Source: DAIOHQ01 sp036744635 | Lineage (GTDB): Bacteria > Planctomycetota > Phycisphaerae > Tepidisphaerales > Tepidisphaeraceae | NCBI GenBank assembly: GCA_036744635.1 | Contig: DAIOHQ010000229.1 | Span: 1 to 7,897 of the forward strand | Reading direction: 5' to 3' | Length of the DNA stretch: 7,897 nt | In this document: positions 1-6,439 of the stretch, in pieces | How the letters are laid out: every line of letters starts with the position of its first letter | Position numbering within the stretch: position 1 is the stretch's first letter | Program-made: the position numbers and the translations under genes | Notes under the pieces: model-generated | What the model saw: the letters and a program-made list of their open reading frames with translations, nothing else | What the model was told of the DNA's origin: nothing | Databases searched by the model: none

Positions 1-20
1 GCGGTGCGGTGAATCGAAGA

Positions 21-39
21 GGGCGGGGAGACCCCGCCC
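21..39. repeat. GC-rich perfect hairpin upstream of kbl
   Basis: GGGCGGGG at 21-28 and its exact reverse complement CCCCGCCC at 32-39 flank a 3-nt AGA loop, giving an 8-bp all-G/C stem that ends 15 nt before the kbl start codon. It has no T-tract on either strand, so it is a poor intrinsic terminator. It resembles the short GC palindromes that are scattered between genes in many GC-rich genomes (REP-like), but one copy in one window cannot show that. It could also act as a 5' leader structure for kbl. Confidence 0.5.
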
Positions 40-54
40 CTACGAAGGGATTGC

Positions 55-1239
55 ATGAACTCACAGATACAAGCGCTGTTTGATGCCCGCCTTCGGGAGA
101 TCGCGGACGCCGGATTGATGAAGCGGGAGCGGATATTGGTTTCGCCGCAGGAGGCGCGGATCACCGTGGCTGGCGGGCGGGAGGTGCTGAATCTGTGCGC
201 GAATAATTATTTGGGGCTGGCCGATGATCCTCGGCTAATCGCGGCGGCGAAGGAGGCGTTGGACAAGTGGGGATTGGGCCTGGCTTCGGTGCGATTCATC
301 TGCGGCACGCAGGCGATTCATAAGGAGTTAGAGGCGGCGCTCAGCCAGTTCCTCGGCACCGACGATACGATCCTTTACTCCTCCTGCTTCGACGCCAATG
401 GTGGGCTGTTTGAGACGATCCTCGGCGAAGAAGATGTGGTGATCAGCGATGAGCTGAACCATGCATCCATCATTGATGGCGTGCGCCTGTGCAAGGCGGC
501 GCGCTACCGCTACCGGAACAATGACATGGCCGACCTGCGGGCGAAGCTGCAGGAGGCGGCGGCCAAGGGGGCGCGGGTGAAGTTGATCGCGACCGATGGG
601 GTTTTCTCTATGGATGGTTTTCTGGCCAACCTTCCGGGGATTTGCGAACTGGCCGATGAATTCGAGGCGCTGGTGATGGTGGATGATTCCCACGCGGTGG
701 GGTTCATGGGGGCACATGGCCGGGGAACGCCGGAGCATCATGGCGTGCAAGATCGCATCGACATCCTCACCGGAACCTTGGGCAAGGCGCTGGGCGGCGG
801 CTCGGGGGGATACACCAGCGGGCGCAAGGAGATCATTGACCTGCTCCGCCAGCGCTCCCGGCCCTATTTGTTCAGCAACACTCTCGCTCCGGCCATTGTC
901 GGAGCGAGCCTCGAAGCTCTGCGCCTGGTGAATGAGTCGGCTGATCTGCGCACCAGACTCCACGAGAACACCCGGTTCTTCCGCGAGCAGATGACCGCCC
1001 GCGGGTTTGATATCCTGCCGGGGCAGCATCCGATCGTGCCGATCATGTTCGGCGATGCGGCCAAGGCGGCGGCGATGGCCGAGAAGATGCTGGATCTGGG
1101 CGTCTACGTGATCGCGTTCAGCTATCCGGTGGTGCCGATGGGGAGAGCGCGGATTCGCACGCAGGTGTCGGCCGCGCATAGCCGCGAAGACCTGGAGTTC
1201 GCCGTGAAAATGTTCGAGCAGGCGCGGGCGGGGGACTGA
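55..1239 (+). CDS. kbl: Glycine C-acetyltransferase (2-amino-3-ketobutyrate CoA ligase)
   Basis: A PLP-dependent alpha-oxoamine synthase that interconverts 2-amino-3-ketobutyrate plus CoA with glycine plus acetyl-CoA, the second step of threonine breakdown in the cytosol. The 394 residues match the usual length (E. coli Kbl has 398) and align with it by eye almost without gaps. Visible landmarks are NLCANNYLGLA near residue 46, SVRFICGTQ near 78, SSCFDANGG near 109, His136 in NHASIID (PLP-stacking position), Ser185 in DGVFSMDG, DDSHAVGF with Asp210 and His213, and TGTLGKALGG with the Schiff-base Lys244, the same number as in E. coli. RQRSRPYLFSN and RIRTQVSAAH near the C-terminus are also typical. 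The ATG at 55 is preceded by GAAGGGA with a 4-nt gap, a fair ribosome site. The downstream oxidoreductase starts 2 nt after the stop, so the two are probably coupled. No threonine dehydrogenase is adjacent inside the window. KAPA synthase or serine palmitoyltransferase are less likely given how closely the motifs follow Kbl. Confidence 0.96.
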   Translation: MNSQIQALFDARLREIADAGLMKRERILVSPQEARITVAGGREVLNLCANNYLGLADDPRLIAAAKEALDKWGLGLASVRFICGTQAIHKELEAALSQFLGTDDTILYSSCFDANGGLFETILGEEDVVISDELNHASIIDGVRLCKAARYRYRNNDMADLRAKLQEAAAKGARVKLIATDGVFSMDGFLANLPGICELADEFEALVMVDDSHAVGFMGAHGRGTPEHHGVQDRIDILTGTLGKALGGGSGGYTSGRKEIIDLLRQRSRPYLFSNTLAPAIVGASLEALRLVNESADLRTRLHENTRFFREQMTARGFDILPGQHPIVPIMFGDAAKAAAMAEKMLDLGVYVIAFSYPVVPMGRARIRTQVSAAHSREDLEFAVKMFEQARAGD

Positions 1240-1241
1240 TC

Positions 1242-2360
1242 ATGCGGCCGCTGAGCGTTGGGATTATCGGATTTGGAAGGATCGGCGCCGAGCACGCCGG
1301 TTGGCTGAGGCGCGCCGGTGAGTCAGGTGGGTTAGATGAGATTTCGGTCGCTGCGATTGCCGATGCGACGGCAGCCCGGCGGGCGCTGGCGGAATCGCGG
1401 GGGCTGAAAACGTGTGACACTGCGTCGGCGCTTTTCGCCGACCCCGCCATCGATGCCGTGCTCATCTCCACGCCCACGGCCATGCACTATGAGCAGGCGC
1501 TGGCGGCGCTGACGGCGGGCAAGCATGTGATGATCGAAAAGCCGATGGCGATTGATTTGGCGCAATCGCAGCGACTTGTGGACGAAGCGGGTCGGCACGG
1601 CCTGGTGCTGAGCGTCTTTCACAATCGCCGCTGGGATCGGGACTATCTCACGGTGAAGTCGGCCATCGACGCCGGCGTCTTCGGGCGGATCATCAACATC
1701 GAGTCGCGGATCGGGCAATGGGCGAGTTGCGTCGGCCCGGCGGCACGGGAATATCGGCCGGGCTGGCGCAACGAAGCCGCCTTTGGCGGCGGCGGGCTTT
1801 TCGATTGGGGCAGCCATTTGATCGACCAGCTCTGGCGATTGCTGGCGCCGGCCAGGCCGCTGCGTGTTTTTGCCCAGCTTCGCGGCAACGTCTGGAGCAG
1901 CGACTGCGATGATTTCGCCCGCGTGCTGATTGATTTTGACAACGGCGCGGTTGGCCTGGTTGAGATCAATACCACGACTACATATCCCTTACCGCGCTGG
2001 CATATCGACGGGACCGCCGGCAGCGCGGATAGCCCCCATAGCGACGTGTCTGATATCAACACCTGGTCGCAGCTTCGCTTCAAGCCCGCGCCGGCCGGGC
2101 AGGTGGAATATCGCAGCACAGGCGCGGGAATGGTTGCCGCGGGCGAGACGGGGAAGACCGAGTCGACGTTGCTGCCGGTGGCGCAGGCGGGTCTGAGCGA
2201 GGTGGAGATCTGGCGGCGATTCGCCCGCGCCATCAGAGGGCAGGGCGAACCCGCGGTCACCCCCGCCAGCGTGCTGGGCACGATGGCGCTGCTCGACGCC
2301 GCCCGCCAGAGCAGTCGCACCGGCCAGTCTGTCGATGTCAGCGATGTCGCGTGGATGTGA
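1242..2360 (+). CDS. Gfo/Idh/MocA family NAD(P)-dependent oxidoreductase
   Basis: A two-domain dehydrogenase of the Gfo/Idh/MocA family, 372 residues, a normal length for the family. The N-terminal Rossmann fold opens with VGIIGFGRIG (Gly10, Gly12, Gly15 form GxGxxG). STPTAMHYE near residue 76 and the EKP motif at 99-101, whose Lys100 is the usual active-site lysine, follow. The C-terminal alpha/beta domain carries GGGGLFDWGSHLIDQL, where Asp188, His192 and Asp195 match the conserved GGG-x-D-x-G-x-H-x-x-D active-site helix. These motifs fix the family but not the substrate; most members act on sugars, inositols or related polyols. There is no signal peptide, so it is cytosolic. Its ATG lies 2 nt after the kbl stop, and a G-rich stretch at the end of kbl can serve as the ribosome site, so translation is likely coupled. 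The pairing suggests a shared amino-acid or amino-sugar route, but that is only inference. Confidence 0.93.
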   Translation: MRPLSVGIIGFGRIGAEHAGWLRRAGESGGLDEISVAAIADATAARRALAESRGLKTCDTASALFADPAIDAVLISTPTAMHYEQALAALTAGKHVMIEKPMAIDLAQSQRLVDEAGRHGLVLSVFHNRRWDRDYLTVKSAIDAGVFGRIINIESRIGQWASCVGPAAREYRPGWRNEAAFGGGGLFDWGSHLIDQLWRLLAPARPLRVFAQLRGNVWSSDCDDFARVLIDFDNGAVGLVEINTTTTYPLPRWHIDGTAGSADSPHSDVSDINTWSQLRFKPAPAGQVEYRSTGAGMVAAGETGKTESTLLPVAQAGLSEVEIWRRFARAIRGQGEPAVTPASVLGTMALLDAARQSSRTGQSVDVSDVAWM

Positions 2361-2362
2361 TG

Positions 2363-2393
2363 CTGCCAAAATGCGTTTGAACGACGCTTGCAG
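2363..2393. terminator. Weak hairpin in the convergent gap
   Basis: The 62-nt gap between the two convergent genes (stops at 2360 and 2423) holds a nested, imperfect stem: CTGC at 2363-2366 with GCAG at 2390-2393, and GCGT at 2373-2376 with ACGC at 2384-2387 around a 7-nt loop. Read on the minus strand the inner stem is followed by ATTTTGG, a short T run. It sits where a terminator for the zinc-ribbon/TPR gene is expected, but the stem is short, so this is a tentative call. Confidence 0.2.
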
Positions 2394-2422
2394 GGATATC
2401 GGGGAATCCTCACCGTTTCGAT

Positions 2423-3121
2423 TCAGGCTTGGGCGCGATCGCGCTGCTCGGCTTCCTTCAGCAGGGCATCGGCGTTGGGATGGCCGGCGCTGCGGGCGGC
2501 GCGGGCGGACTGGATGGCCTGCGCCATCTCAGGTGGCGTGGAGGTGAGATGGGCCAGCGCCTTGTAATAATGCGCCTCGGGATCCTGCGGGTTTTTCGTC
2601 AGCGCCGCATCAAACCAGGCGATGGCATCCTTGAACTGATTCTGCGCCAGCAGCACCCGGCCAAGCGTCGTCATGCACTGCTCGCTGCTGTGCAGCGCCT
2701 GCGGAAAATCCCGCGCGGCGGAAATCGCCTGGTCAAACTCGTTCATCGATGCGTACAAAGTCATCAGCTCATTGAGGGTGATGGCGTTGGCGGGATTGGC
2801 CCGCAGGCTGTTGTACATGGCGATGCCGCGCTGCGACTGTTGTTGCTCGCCGGCGTTGACGTTGGCCTGAAGCTGATCGAGCGTTACCTGGAACCGCGCA
2901 TGGCAACTGGAGCATTCGGTAAAGCTGCTCTTGCCGCTGATGGGGAAGACGGGAATGAAATAGAGCGTGAACCAGTTGCGATGGCTGCGCGCGATCATCG
3001 TCGTCTGCTGGCGGCAGCTCGGACACAGCGCCTGCACCGGCGGCGCGGAATCGTTGGTGAACATCGGCCGCGTGCCGAAAATGATAAATCCGCCGCGAAA
3101 TTGATAAGGACCCCGCCGCAT
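2423..3121 (-). CDS. Zinc-ribbon plus TPR-repeat protein, function unknown
   Basis: About 232 residues from the chosen start. The N-terminal part reads FIIFGTR, then a CPSC knuckle (Cys33, Cys36), the hydrophobic segment RNWFTLYFIPVFPISGK, then a CSSC knuckle (Cys70, Cys73). This order matches the small zinc-ribbon family in which an aromatic patch lies between the two CxxC pairs. From about residue 110 two helical hairpin repeats follow, the second (about 148-181, ending FDAALTKNPQDPEAHYYKAL) a clear TPR, so the C-terminal half is probably a protein-binding scaffold. I do not know a defined function. The frame stays open to a TTG at 3172, but the ATG at 3121 is preferred because the family motif begins only ten residues later. 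There is no Shine-Dalgarno sequence. TTGCCG and TATTGT with 17 nt between them lie upstream, ending 7 nt before the ATG, which would give a nearly leaderless transcript. It follows the aldo-keto reductase gene by 94 nt on the same strand. Confidence 0.75.
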   Translation of the reverse strand: MRRGPYQFRGGFIIFGTRPMFTNDSAPPVQALCPSCRQQTTMIARSHRNWFTLYFIPVFPISGKSSFTECSSCHARFQVTLDQLQANVNAGEQQQSQRGIAMYNSLRANPANAITLNELMTLYASMNEFDQAISAARDFPQALHSSEQCMTTLGRVLLAQNQFKDAIAWFDAALTKNPQDPEAHYYKALAHLTSTPPEMAQAIQSARAARSAGHPNADALLKEAEQRDRAQA

Positions 3122-3141
3122 CAACACGACAATAAAGCACG

Positions 3142-3156
3142 TGCCGCGGCGCGGCA
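3142..3156. repeat. Short GC hairpin between the aldo-keto reductase and zinc-ribbon genes
   Basis: TGCCGC at 3142-3147 and GCGGCA at 3151-3156 form a 6-bp stem with a 3-nt loop. The palindrome GCACGTGC (3137-3144) overlaps one arm. On the minus strand it is followed a few bases later by TTTATTG. It could be a weak terminator or attenuator of the aldo-keto reductase transcript, or simply part of the next promoter. The sequence does not decide. Confidence 0.25.
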
Positions 3157-3215
3157 AGAGCGCGCAAGGCAAAGCGTCTATCGTGCAGCGCCCCAGAGCT
3201 CAATCATCCACTGCA

Positions 3216-4211
3216 TCACGGCATGGGCTTGGTCAACTGATCGATTCGCTTCAATTCCTCTTCGCTGAACGCCAGGTTCTTCAGCGCGGCGACGTTCTCC
3301 TCGATCTGCCCGGCACTGGATGCGCCGATCAGGGCGCTGGTGATGGCCGGAAGGCGCAGGATCCACGCCAGCGCCATCTGCGCCAGCGTCTGGCCGCGGT
3401 GCTTGGCCAGGGTGTTGAGCCCAATCAGCATTTCGCGCTTTTCCGGCGTCAGCGCGCCCGTCAGCCAGTTCTTTCCCCAGCGCTCGGCCGCCCGGCTCTT
3501 GTCGGGAATGGCTTCGCCAAGGTACTTGTCCGTCAGCAGGCCCGAAGCCAGCGGGCAAAACGCGATGCAGCCGACGCCGGCGCTCTGCGTCTGCGGGAAC
3601 AAATCCCACTCATTGGTGCGCCCCAGCATGTTGTAATAGGGCTGATGGATGGTGATGCGCGTCAGGCCGGTGCGCTCGGCCACCCGCACCGCCTCGGCGA
3701 AGTGCGCGCCGTCGTAGTTGCTCAGGCCCGCATACAGCGCCTTGCCCTGGCGCACGAGCTGATCGAGCGCCTCCAGCGTTTCCTCGACGGGCGTGTCGGC
3801 ATCCTGGCGGTGATGGTAGAAAATATCGACGTAGTCCACGCCCAGCCGCTTGAGCGATTGATCGCACGAGGCGATCAGATATTTCCGCGAGCCGTTGTCC
3901 CCATACGGCCCCGGCCACATGCGAAACCCCGCCTTGCTGGAGATGATCAGCTCATCGCGCGGCATCTCCCGAAAAATCTTGCCGCAGACGATCTCGGCGT
4001 TTCCCGGCGGCGTGCCATAGTTGTTGGCCAGATCAAAATGGGTGATTCCCAGGTCGAAGGCGCGAAAGATGCACTCCCGCGCCACATCCTCCCCGCGGTA
4101 TCCGCCGAATGTCTCCCACGACCCCAGCGAGATCGCCGGAAGCATCAGTCCGGATCGCCCGCAGCGGCGGTACTGCATCGTGTCATAGCGCGTGGCCGAG
4201 AATTCCCGCAT
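3216..4211 (-). CDS. Aldo-keto reductase, YghZ/Gpr type
   Basis: An NADPH-dependent aldo-keto reductase of 331 residues that follows E. coli YghZ (Gpr, L-glyceraldehyde 3-phosphate reductase, 346 aa) closely by eye: MQYRRCGRSGL near residue 12, AFDLGITHFDLANNYG near 51-66, SSKAGFRMWPGPYG near 91, SRKYLIAS near 108, QSLKRLGVDYVDIFYHHR near 118-135 and VGCIAFCPLASGLLTDKY near 213. The catalytic tetrad is complete as Asp60, Tyr65, Lys93 and His134. ALIGASSAGQIEENV near 293-307 is the NADP-binding tail. Enzymes of this group reduce triose phosphate aldehydes and methylglyoxal, so detoxification of reactive aldehydes is the likely role; a voltage-gated potassium channel beta-like relative is the alternative. 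The ATG at 4211 is chosen because YghZ carries the same short extension before MQYR, and AAAGG lies 9 nt upstream. It begins 28 nt after the antitoxin stop and may be cotranscribed with that pair. Confidence 0.93.
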   Translation of the reverse strand: MREFSATRYDTMQYRRCGRSGLMLPAISLGSWETFGGYRGEDVARECIFRAFDLGITHFDLANNYGTPPGNAEIVCGKIFREMPRDELIISSKAGFRMWPGPYGDNGSRKYLIASCDQSLKRLGVDYVDIFYHHRQDADTPVEETLEALDQLVRQGKALYAGLSNYDGAHFAEAVRVAERTGLTRITIHQPYYNMLGRTNEWDLFPQTQSAGVGCIAFCPLASGLLTDKYLGEAIPDKSRAAERWGKNWLTGALTPEKREMLIGLNTLAKHRGQTLAQMALAWILRLPAITSALIGASSAGQIEENVAALKNLAFSEEELKRIDQLTKPMP

Positions 4212-4239
4212 GGTAGATAACCTTTCCAGTCAGTCCGCT

Positions 4240-4662
4240 TCAAAGAAAGAGTCCCGCCTCAACCGCGAAAAATTCCGCCAGCTTGCGGATGTTCGCCTTG
4301 GACAAGCCGCGCTTGCCGCTGAGGATCAACGAGGCATTCGGTTGGCTGCCGATGATCCTTCCCAGGTCGCCCACTTTCAACTGCCGCTCCTCCATCAGGA
4401 ATTTCAGAATTTCCAGCGGCGGGGATTTCTCGAACGTAACTGGATGCCTCTTTTCGTAATCGGCCATGAACACAAGCATGGCTTCCATGTAGTCGATTTC
4501 ATCGCGGATCAGCGGGTGATCCTGAAAAACCAGCTCCTTGTAAAGCTCCACCGCCTGCTCGCGCTCCTTCTCGCTGGAAATGGGACGCAGAGGGAACTTG
4601 CGGACCAGTTCAAGGTAGCGGTCGCCGATGGCTCGGGATTTCCGTAGCGTTGCGGTGGGCAT
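4240..4662 (-). CDS. higA: HigA-type antitoxin, XRE helix-turn-helix
   Basis: About 140 residues, the usual size for HigA partners of HigB-family toxins. The N-terminal two thirds is charged and helical. The C-terminal part, about residues 85-136, holds LEILKFLMEERQLKVGDL, then IIGSQPNASLILSGKRGLSKANIRKLAEFF written here in pieces: IIGSQPNASLILSGKRG and LSKANIRKLAEFF. That is the helix-turn-helix of XRE/HigA antitoxins. It should neutralise the toxin encoded just upstream and repress their shared promoter. Three in-frame ATGs occur at 4674, 4668 and 4662. The one at 4662 is chosen because GGAG lies 6 nt upstream, ideal spacing. It then starts 2 nt after the toxin stop, instead of overlapping it by 10 nt as the first ATG would. 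Toxin-first order is typical of higBA. The bases are more AT-rich than in the flanking genes. Confidence 0.88.
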   Translation of the reverse strand: MPTATLRKSRAIGDRYLELVRKFPLRPISSEKEREQAVELYKELVFQDHPLIRDEIDYMEAMLVFMADYEKRHPVTFEKSPPLEILKFLMEERQLKVGDLGRIIGSQPNASLILSGKRGLSKANIRKLAEFFAVEAGLFL

Positions 4663-4664
4663 AG

Positions 4665-4967
4665 TCATCTCCATTTCTGTTTGTCGTATTCAGCGTGAGT
4701 TAATAGATCGAGAAAGAACACCTGCTGATTGGCGTAATGCACGGACGTGAGAAGGCGAAATTCGTTTCCCTTCACGTTGAATATCGTCACGATCGTTCCG
4801 CTCTTGATTCTCACGCCGTCGGCGCTGGGGAAGTTGCTCCGCACATCCTGAATACTGTGCCAGTCGGCTTTCGCCGTCACGTCCATCCAGTTCAGCAACC
4901 AAGCCCGGGTCTGCGGATGTTTTCGCAAAGCCTTGTGTAGATCGGCAAGGTTGAGGATGGTCATCAT
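4665..4967 (-). CDS. higB: HigB-type toxin (RelE-like mRNA interferase)
   Basis: A 100-residue protein of the HigB toxin family, which has the RelE-like fold and cleaves mRNA at the ribosome. Visible family marks are the N-terminal HKALRKHPQTRAWLLNW, the ADWHSIQDVRSNFPSADGV stretch around residues 34-52 with Trp36 and Phe46, FNVKGNEFRLLTSVHYANQ around 63-81, and the C-terminal LTHAEYDKQKW. The length is complete and no disruption is seen, so it should be active. Two adjacent ATGs (4967 and 4964) are possible starts; neither has a Shine-Dalgarno sequence. A palindrome covers the start codon and could be the antitoxin operator. Its codon choice (TTT, CTA, TTA, AGA appear) is more AT-rich than the flanking genes, which suggests lateral gain. 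Confidence 0.9.
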   Translation of the reverse strand: MMTILNLADLHKALRKHPQTRAWLLNWMDVTAKADWHSIQDVRSNFPSADGVRIKSGTIVTIFNVKGNEFRLLTSVHYANQQVFFLDLLTHAEYDKQKWR

Positions 4968-4980
4968 TACATTATGTAAT
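4966..4980. promoter_or_regulatory. Palindrome at the toxin start, candidate HigA operator
   Basis: ATTACAT at 4966-4972 and ATGTAAT at 4974-4980 are exact inverted copies around one central T. The element overlaps the toxin start codon (4965-4967). In the minus direction TATTAT and CATAAT, both -10-like, lie within or beside it. Antitoxins of this family commonly bind such palindromes in their own promoter, so autoregulation is the natural reading. I found no convincing -35 match, so the promoter itself is not placed firmly. Confidence 0.55.
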
Positions 4981-4998
4981 AATAGGTATGAAATGGAA

Positions 4999-5033
4999 GC
5001 GCGACCATGATGAATAGTCGCGCGCTGCGCGAC
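4999..5033. repeat. Three alternating copies of a 7-bp GC arm; candidate terminator
   Basis: GCGCGAC at 4999-5005, GTCGCGC at 5017-5023 and GCGCGAC at 5027-5033 can form either of two mutually exclusive hairpins: a tight one (7-bp stem, 3-nt loop, 5017-5033) or a looser one (7-bp stem, 11-nt loop, 4999-5023). On the minus strand the tight stem lies 37 nt after the SpoIID-like stop and is followed by TATTCATC, only a weak T run. It may end that transcript. It also sits upstream of the toxin promoter and could contribute to its control. Confidence 0.4.
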
Positions 5034-5069
5034 GTCCCGAAGAGGGCGCAGTGAAGGGCACGGGAGAGC

Positions 5070-6422
5070 TCAATAATCGTACGCCTTCATCAGCTTGGCA
5101 TGTTGAAATGCGGCCATGACGATATCTTCGTGGCGCATTCCCTCTTCAGCGCGGCGCTGGGCGCACCACTGGCACATGCCAACGCCGTGGCCGAAGCCGT
5201 GGCCTTCGACGAAGCGGATCGGCCCCCCGGGATCGTTGATGATCTTGAAAAAGCTCGAATACAGGATCGCGTCCCGGGGCGCATCGGTGTTGACGGCCGT
5301 GCGCAGCTCCTCCCCGCTCCAGCTATAGACGTTCTCGCGGGCGTCGACCACGCTGAAGCGCGTCGGCCGCCCCCAGCGATTGGGCTGGGTGATCCGGATG
5401 TCGGTGACCAGCGCCATGTTCAACTCCGCCCGCGGCTTGCCTTCAAGTTTGGATTTGCGCTCGGCCCAGAGATGGAAGCGGCGGGTCAGTTCCTCCTTGG
5501 TGACGGCTACCGGCCCCCAGTTGAACTTCGGCGAGGCGTTGCAGATGCCGTGGTTGTTCTGATCCCCGAGCGGGTCGATGTACGGATCCCCGAAGGCGTC
5601 GGAAGCGCTTTGGGTGATCCCGCCGCAGCAGGAGCTGAAATACGCTTTGAAAATCTTCTCCTGCCCCGGCGCCGGTCCCCACACCACCACCACGCCCGAG
5701 GTGGCATCGACGGCCTCCCGGCTCTTGGGGGTTTCCGCCGCGATGCCGCCATACACCTGGCTGCGCTGATCATCATACAGATCGAACCACCGGCTGACCG
5801 GTTCGCGCTTCGAGACGTAAATCGCATAGGTGCGGGCTACGATGGCCTGCGCCTTGTACGCCTCGATGTCCCACCCCGCCAGCATCTCCCGCGGCACGAC
5901 GCCTTTGAGATAGCCGTCCACGTCCACGTCATTCACCACGTCAAATCGATTCGGCTCCACCGGCACCAGCCGGTACTTCCCGCGATAGGCGTGGCCATTG
6001 ACATAAACCGATCCATCGGTGGCCGGCTCGATCGTCAACTCGCCGGTGCCCACCGCCACGTTGCCGATCGTCCATCCACCGGAGGTCAGCGCGACCGGAA
6101 TGAGCGTGTTGGCCGGGTAGTTGATGCGCTTGGGGTTCGGTGAAGATCCCACCCGCACCAGCGGCGGCGCCGAGGCGGTGAGGTTGACGCGGTCGAGATT
6201 CTGCAGGATGCGCACGCGCACCACCGGAGCGTCCTTGTGCGATGATTCCCGGCCGGTGTGCGTGCATCCCAATGGAAGCAGCAGCAGGGCACTCAGAATG
6301 ATGATGATTGGCAAATAGATGCAAGACATGCCCGCGCCGGCCGCCCGCGCCCCTCGGGCGCGCTTGCCGGCGTGATGGTCCGCCGCGGGCGCGAGCCGAC
6401 TTCCCTGTGCGTTGCATCCCAT
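5070..6422 (-). CDS. SpoIID/LytB-type peptidoglycan hydrolase, lipoprotein
   Basis: A 450-residue protein of the SpoIID/LytB family, whose known member SpoIID is a lytic transglycosylase acting on peptidoglycan glycan strands. Near the N-terminus a hydrophobic run at about residues 34-51 ends in a lipobox LPLGC with Cys53, so it should be a membrane-anchored lipoprotein. The core shows VDGYLKGVVPREM with the candidate catalytic Glu179, EAYKAQAIVARTYA at 188-200, the YFSSCCGGITQS turn at 261-272, and the C-terminal GHGFGHGVGMCQWCAQ signature at 407-422. Most relatives have Ser and Gly where this one has Cys417 and Cys420. The ATG at 6422 has AGGGA 4 nt upstream, and it supplies Lys20, Arg21, Arg23 and Arg26 before the hydrophobic run. 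The alternative ATG at 6329 would leave a signal peptide without positive charges and with no clear ribosome site. The start at 6422 gives an unusually long n-region, so it stays uncertain. Sporulation is not implied; family members occur in non-sporulating bacteria. Confidence 0.9.
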   Translation of the reverse strand: MGCNAQGSRLAPAADHHAGKRARGARAAGAGMSCIYLPIIIILSALLLLPLGCTHTGRESSHKDAPVVRVRILQNLDRVNLTASAPPLVRVGSSPNPKRINYPANTLIPVALTSGGWTIGNVAVGTGELTIEPATDGSVYVNGHAYRGKYRLVPVEPNRFDVVNDVDVDGYLKGVVPREMLAGWDIEAYKAQAIVARTYAIYVSKREPVSRWFDLYDDQRSQVYGGIAAETPKSREAVDATSGVVVVWGPAPGQEKIFKAYFSSCCGGITQSASDAFGDPYIDPLGDQNNHGICNASPKFNWGPVAVTKEELTRRFHLWAERKSKLEGKPRAELNMALVTDIRITQPNRWGRPTRFSVVDARENVYSWSGEELRTAVNTDAPRDAILYSSFFKIINDPGGPIRFVEGHGFGHGVGMCQWCAQRRAEEGMRHEDIVMAAFQHAKLMKAYDY

Positions 6423-6439
6423 GGCGTCCCTGCCGTGGT

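Noticed and set aside
2..58. Possible end of an upstream + strand gene overlapping the kbl start as ATGA
   Set aside because: The frame is open for only 18 codons from the edge and runs through the GC hairpin; another frame has a stop at 10-12. There is too little sequence to support either.
328..1179. Minus-strand frame of 283 codons inside kbl
   Set aside because: It lies entirely within kbl, which is identified beyond doubt, and has Arg/His-rich shadow composition.
3122..3172. TTG start that would add 17 residues to the zinc-ribbon/TPR protein
   Set aside because: It needs a rare start codon without a ribosome site, and the zinc-ribbon family normally begins just before the FIIFGTR motif, which the ATG at 3121 already provides.
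2429..3268. + strand frame of 279 codons opposite the zinc-ribbon/TPR gene
   Set aside because: The minus strand shows paired CxxC motifs and TPR residues, while this frame has none and crosses the gene boundary.
3141..4220. Long + strand frame of 359 codons opposite the aldo-keto reductase
   Set aside because: The minus strand encodes a complete reductase with its catalytic tetrad; the + frame has shadow-type composition and no recognisable domain.
4966..5033. Possible CRISPR-like or att-site repeats near the toxin
   Set aside because: The repeats are short inverted arms, not direct repeats with even spacers, and there is no integrase, tRNA or cas gene nearby.
5100..6143. Long + strand frame of 347 codons opposite the SpoIID-like gene
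   Set aside because: Shadow of a gene with clear SpoIID signatures; no motif of its own.
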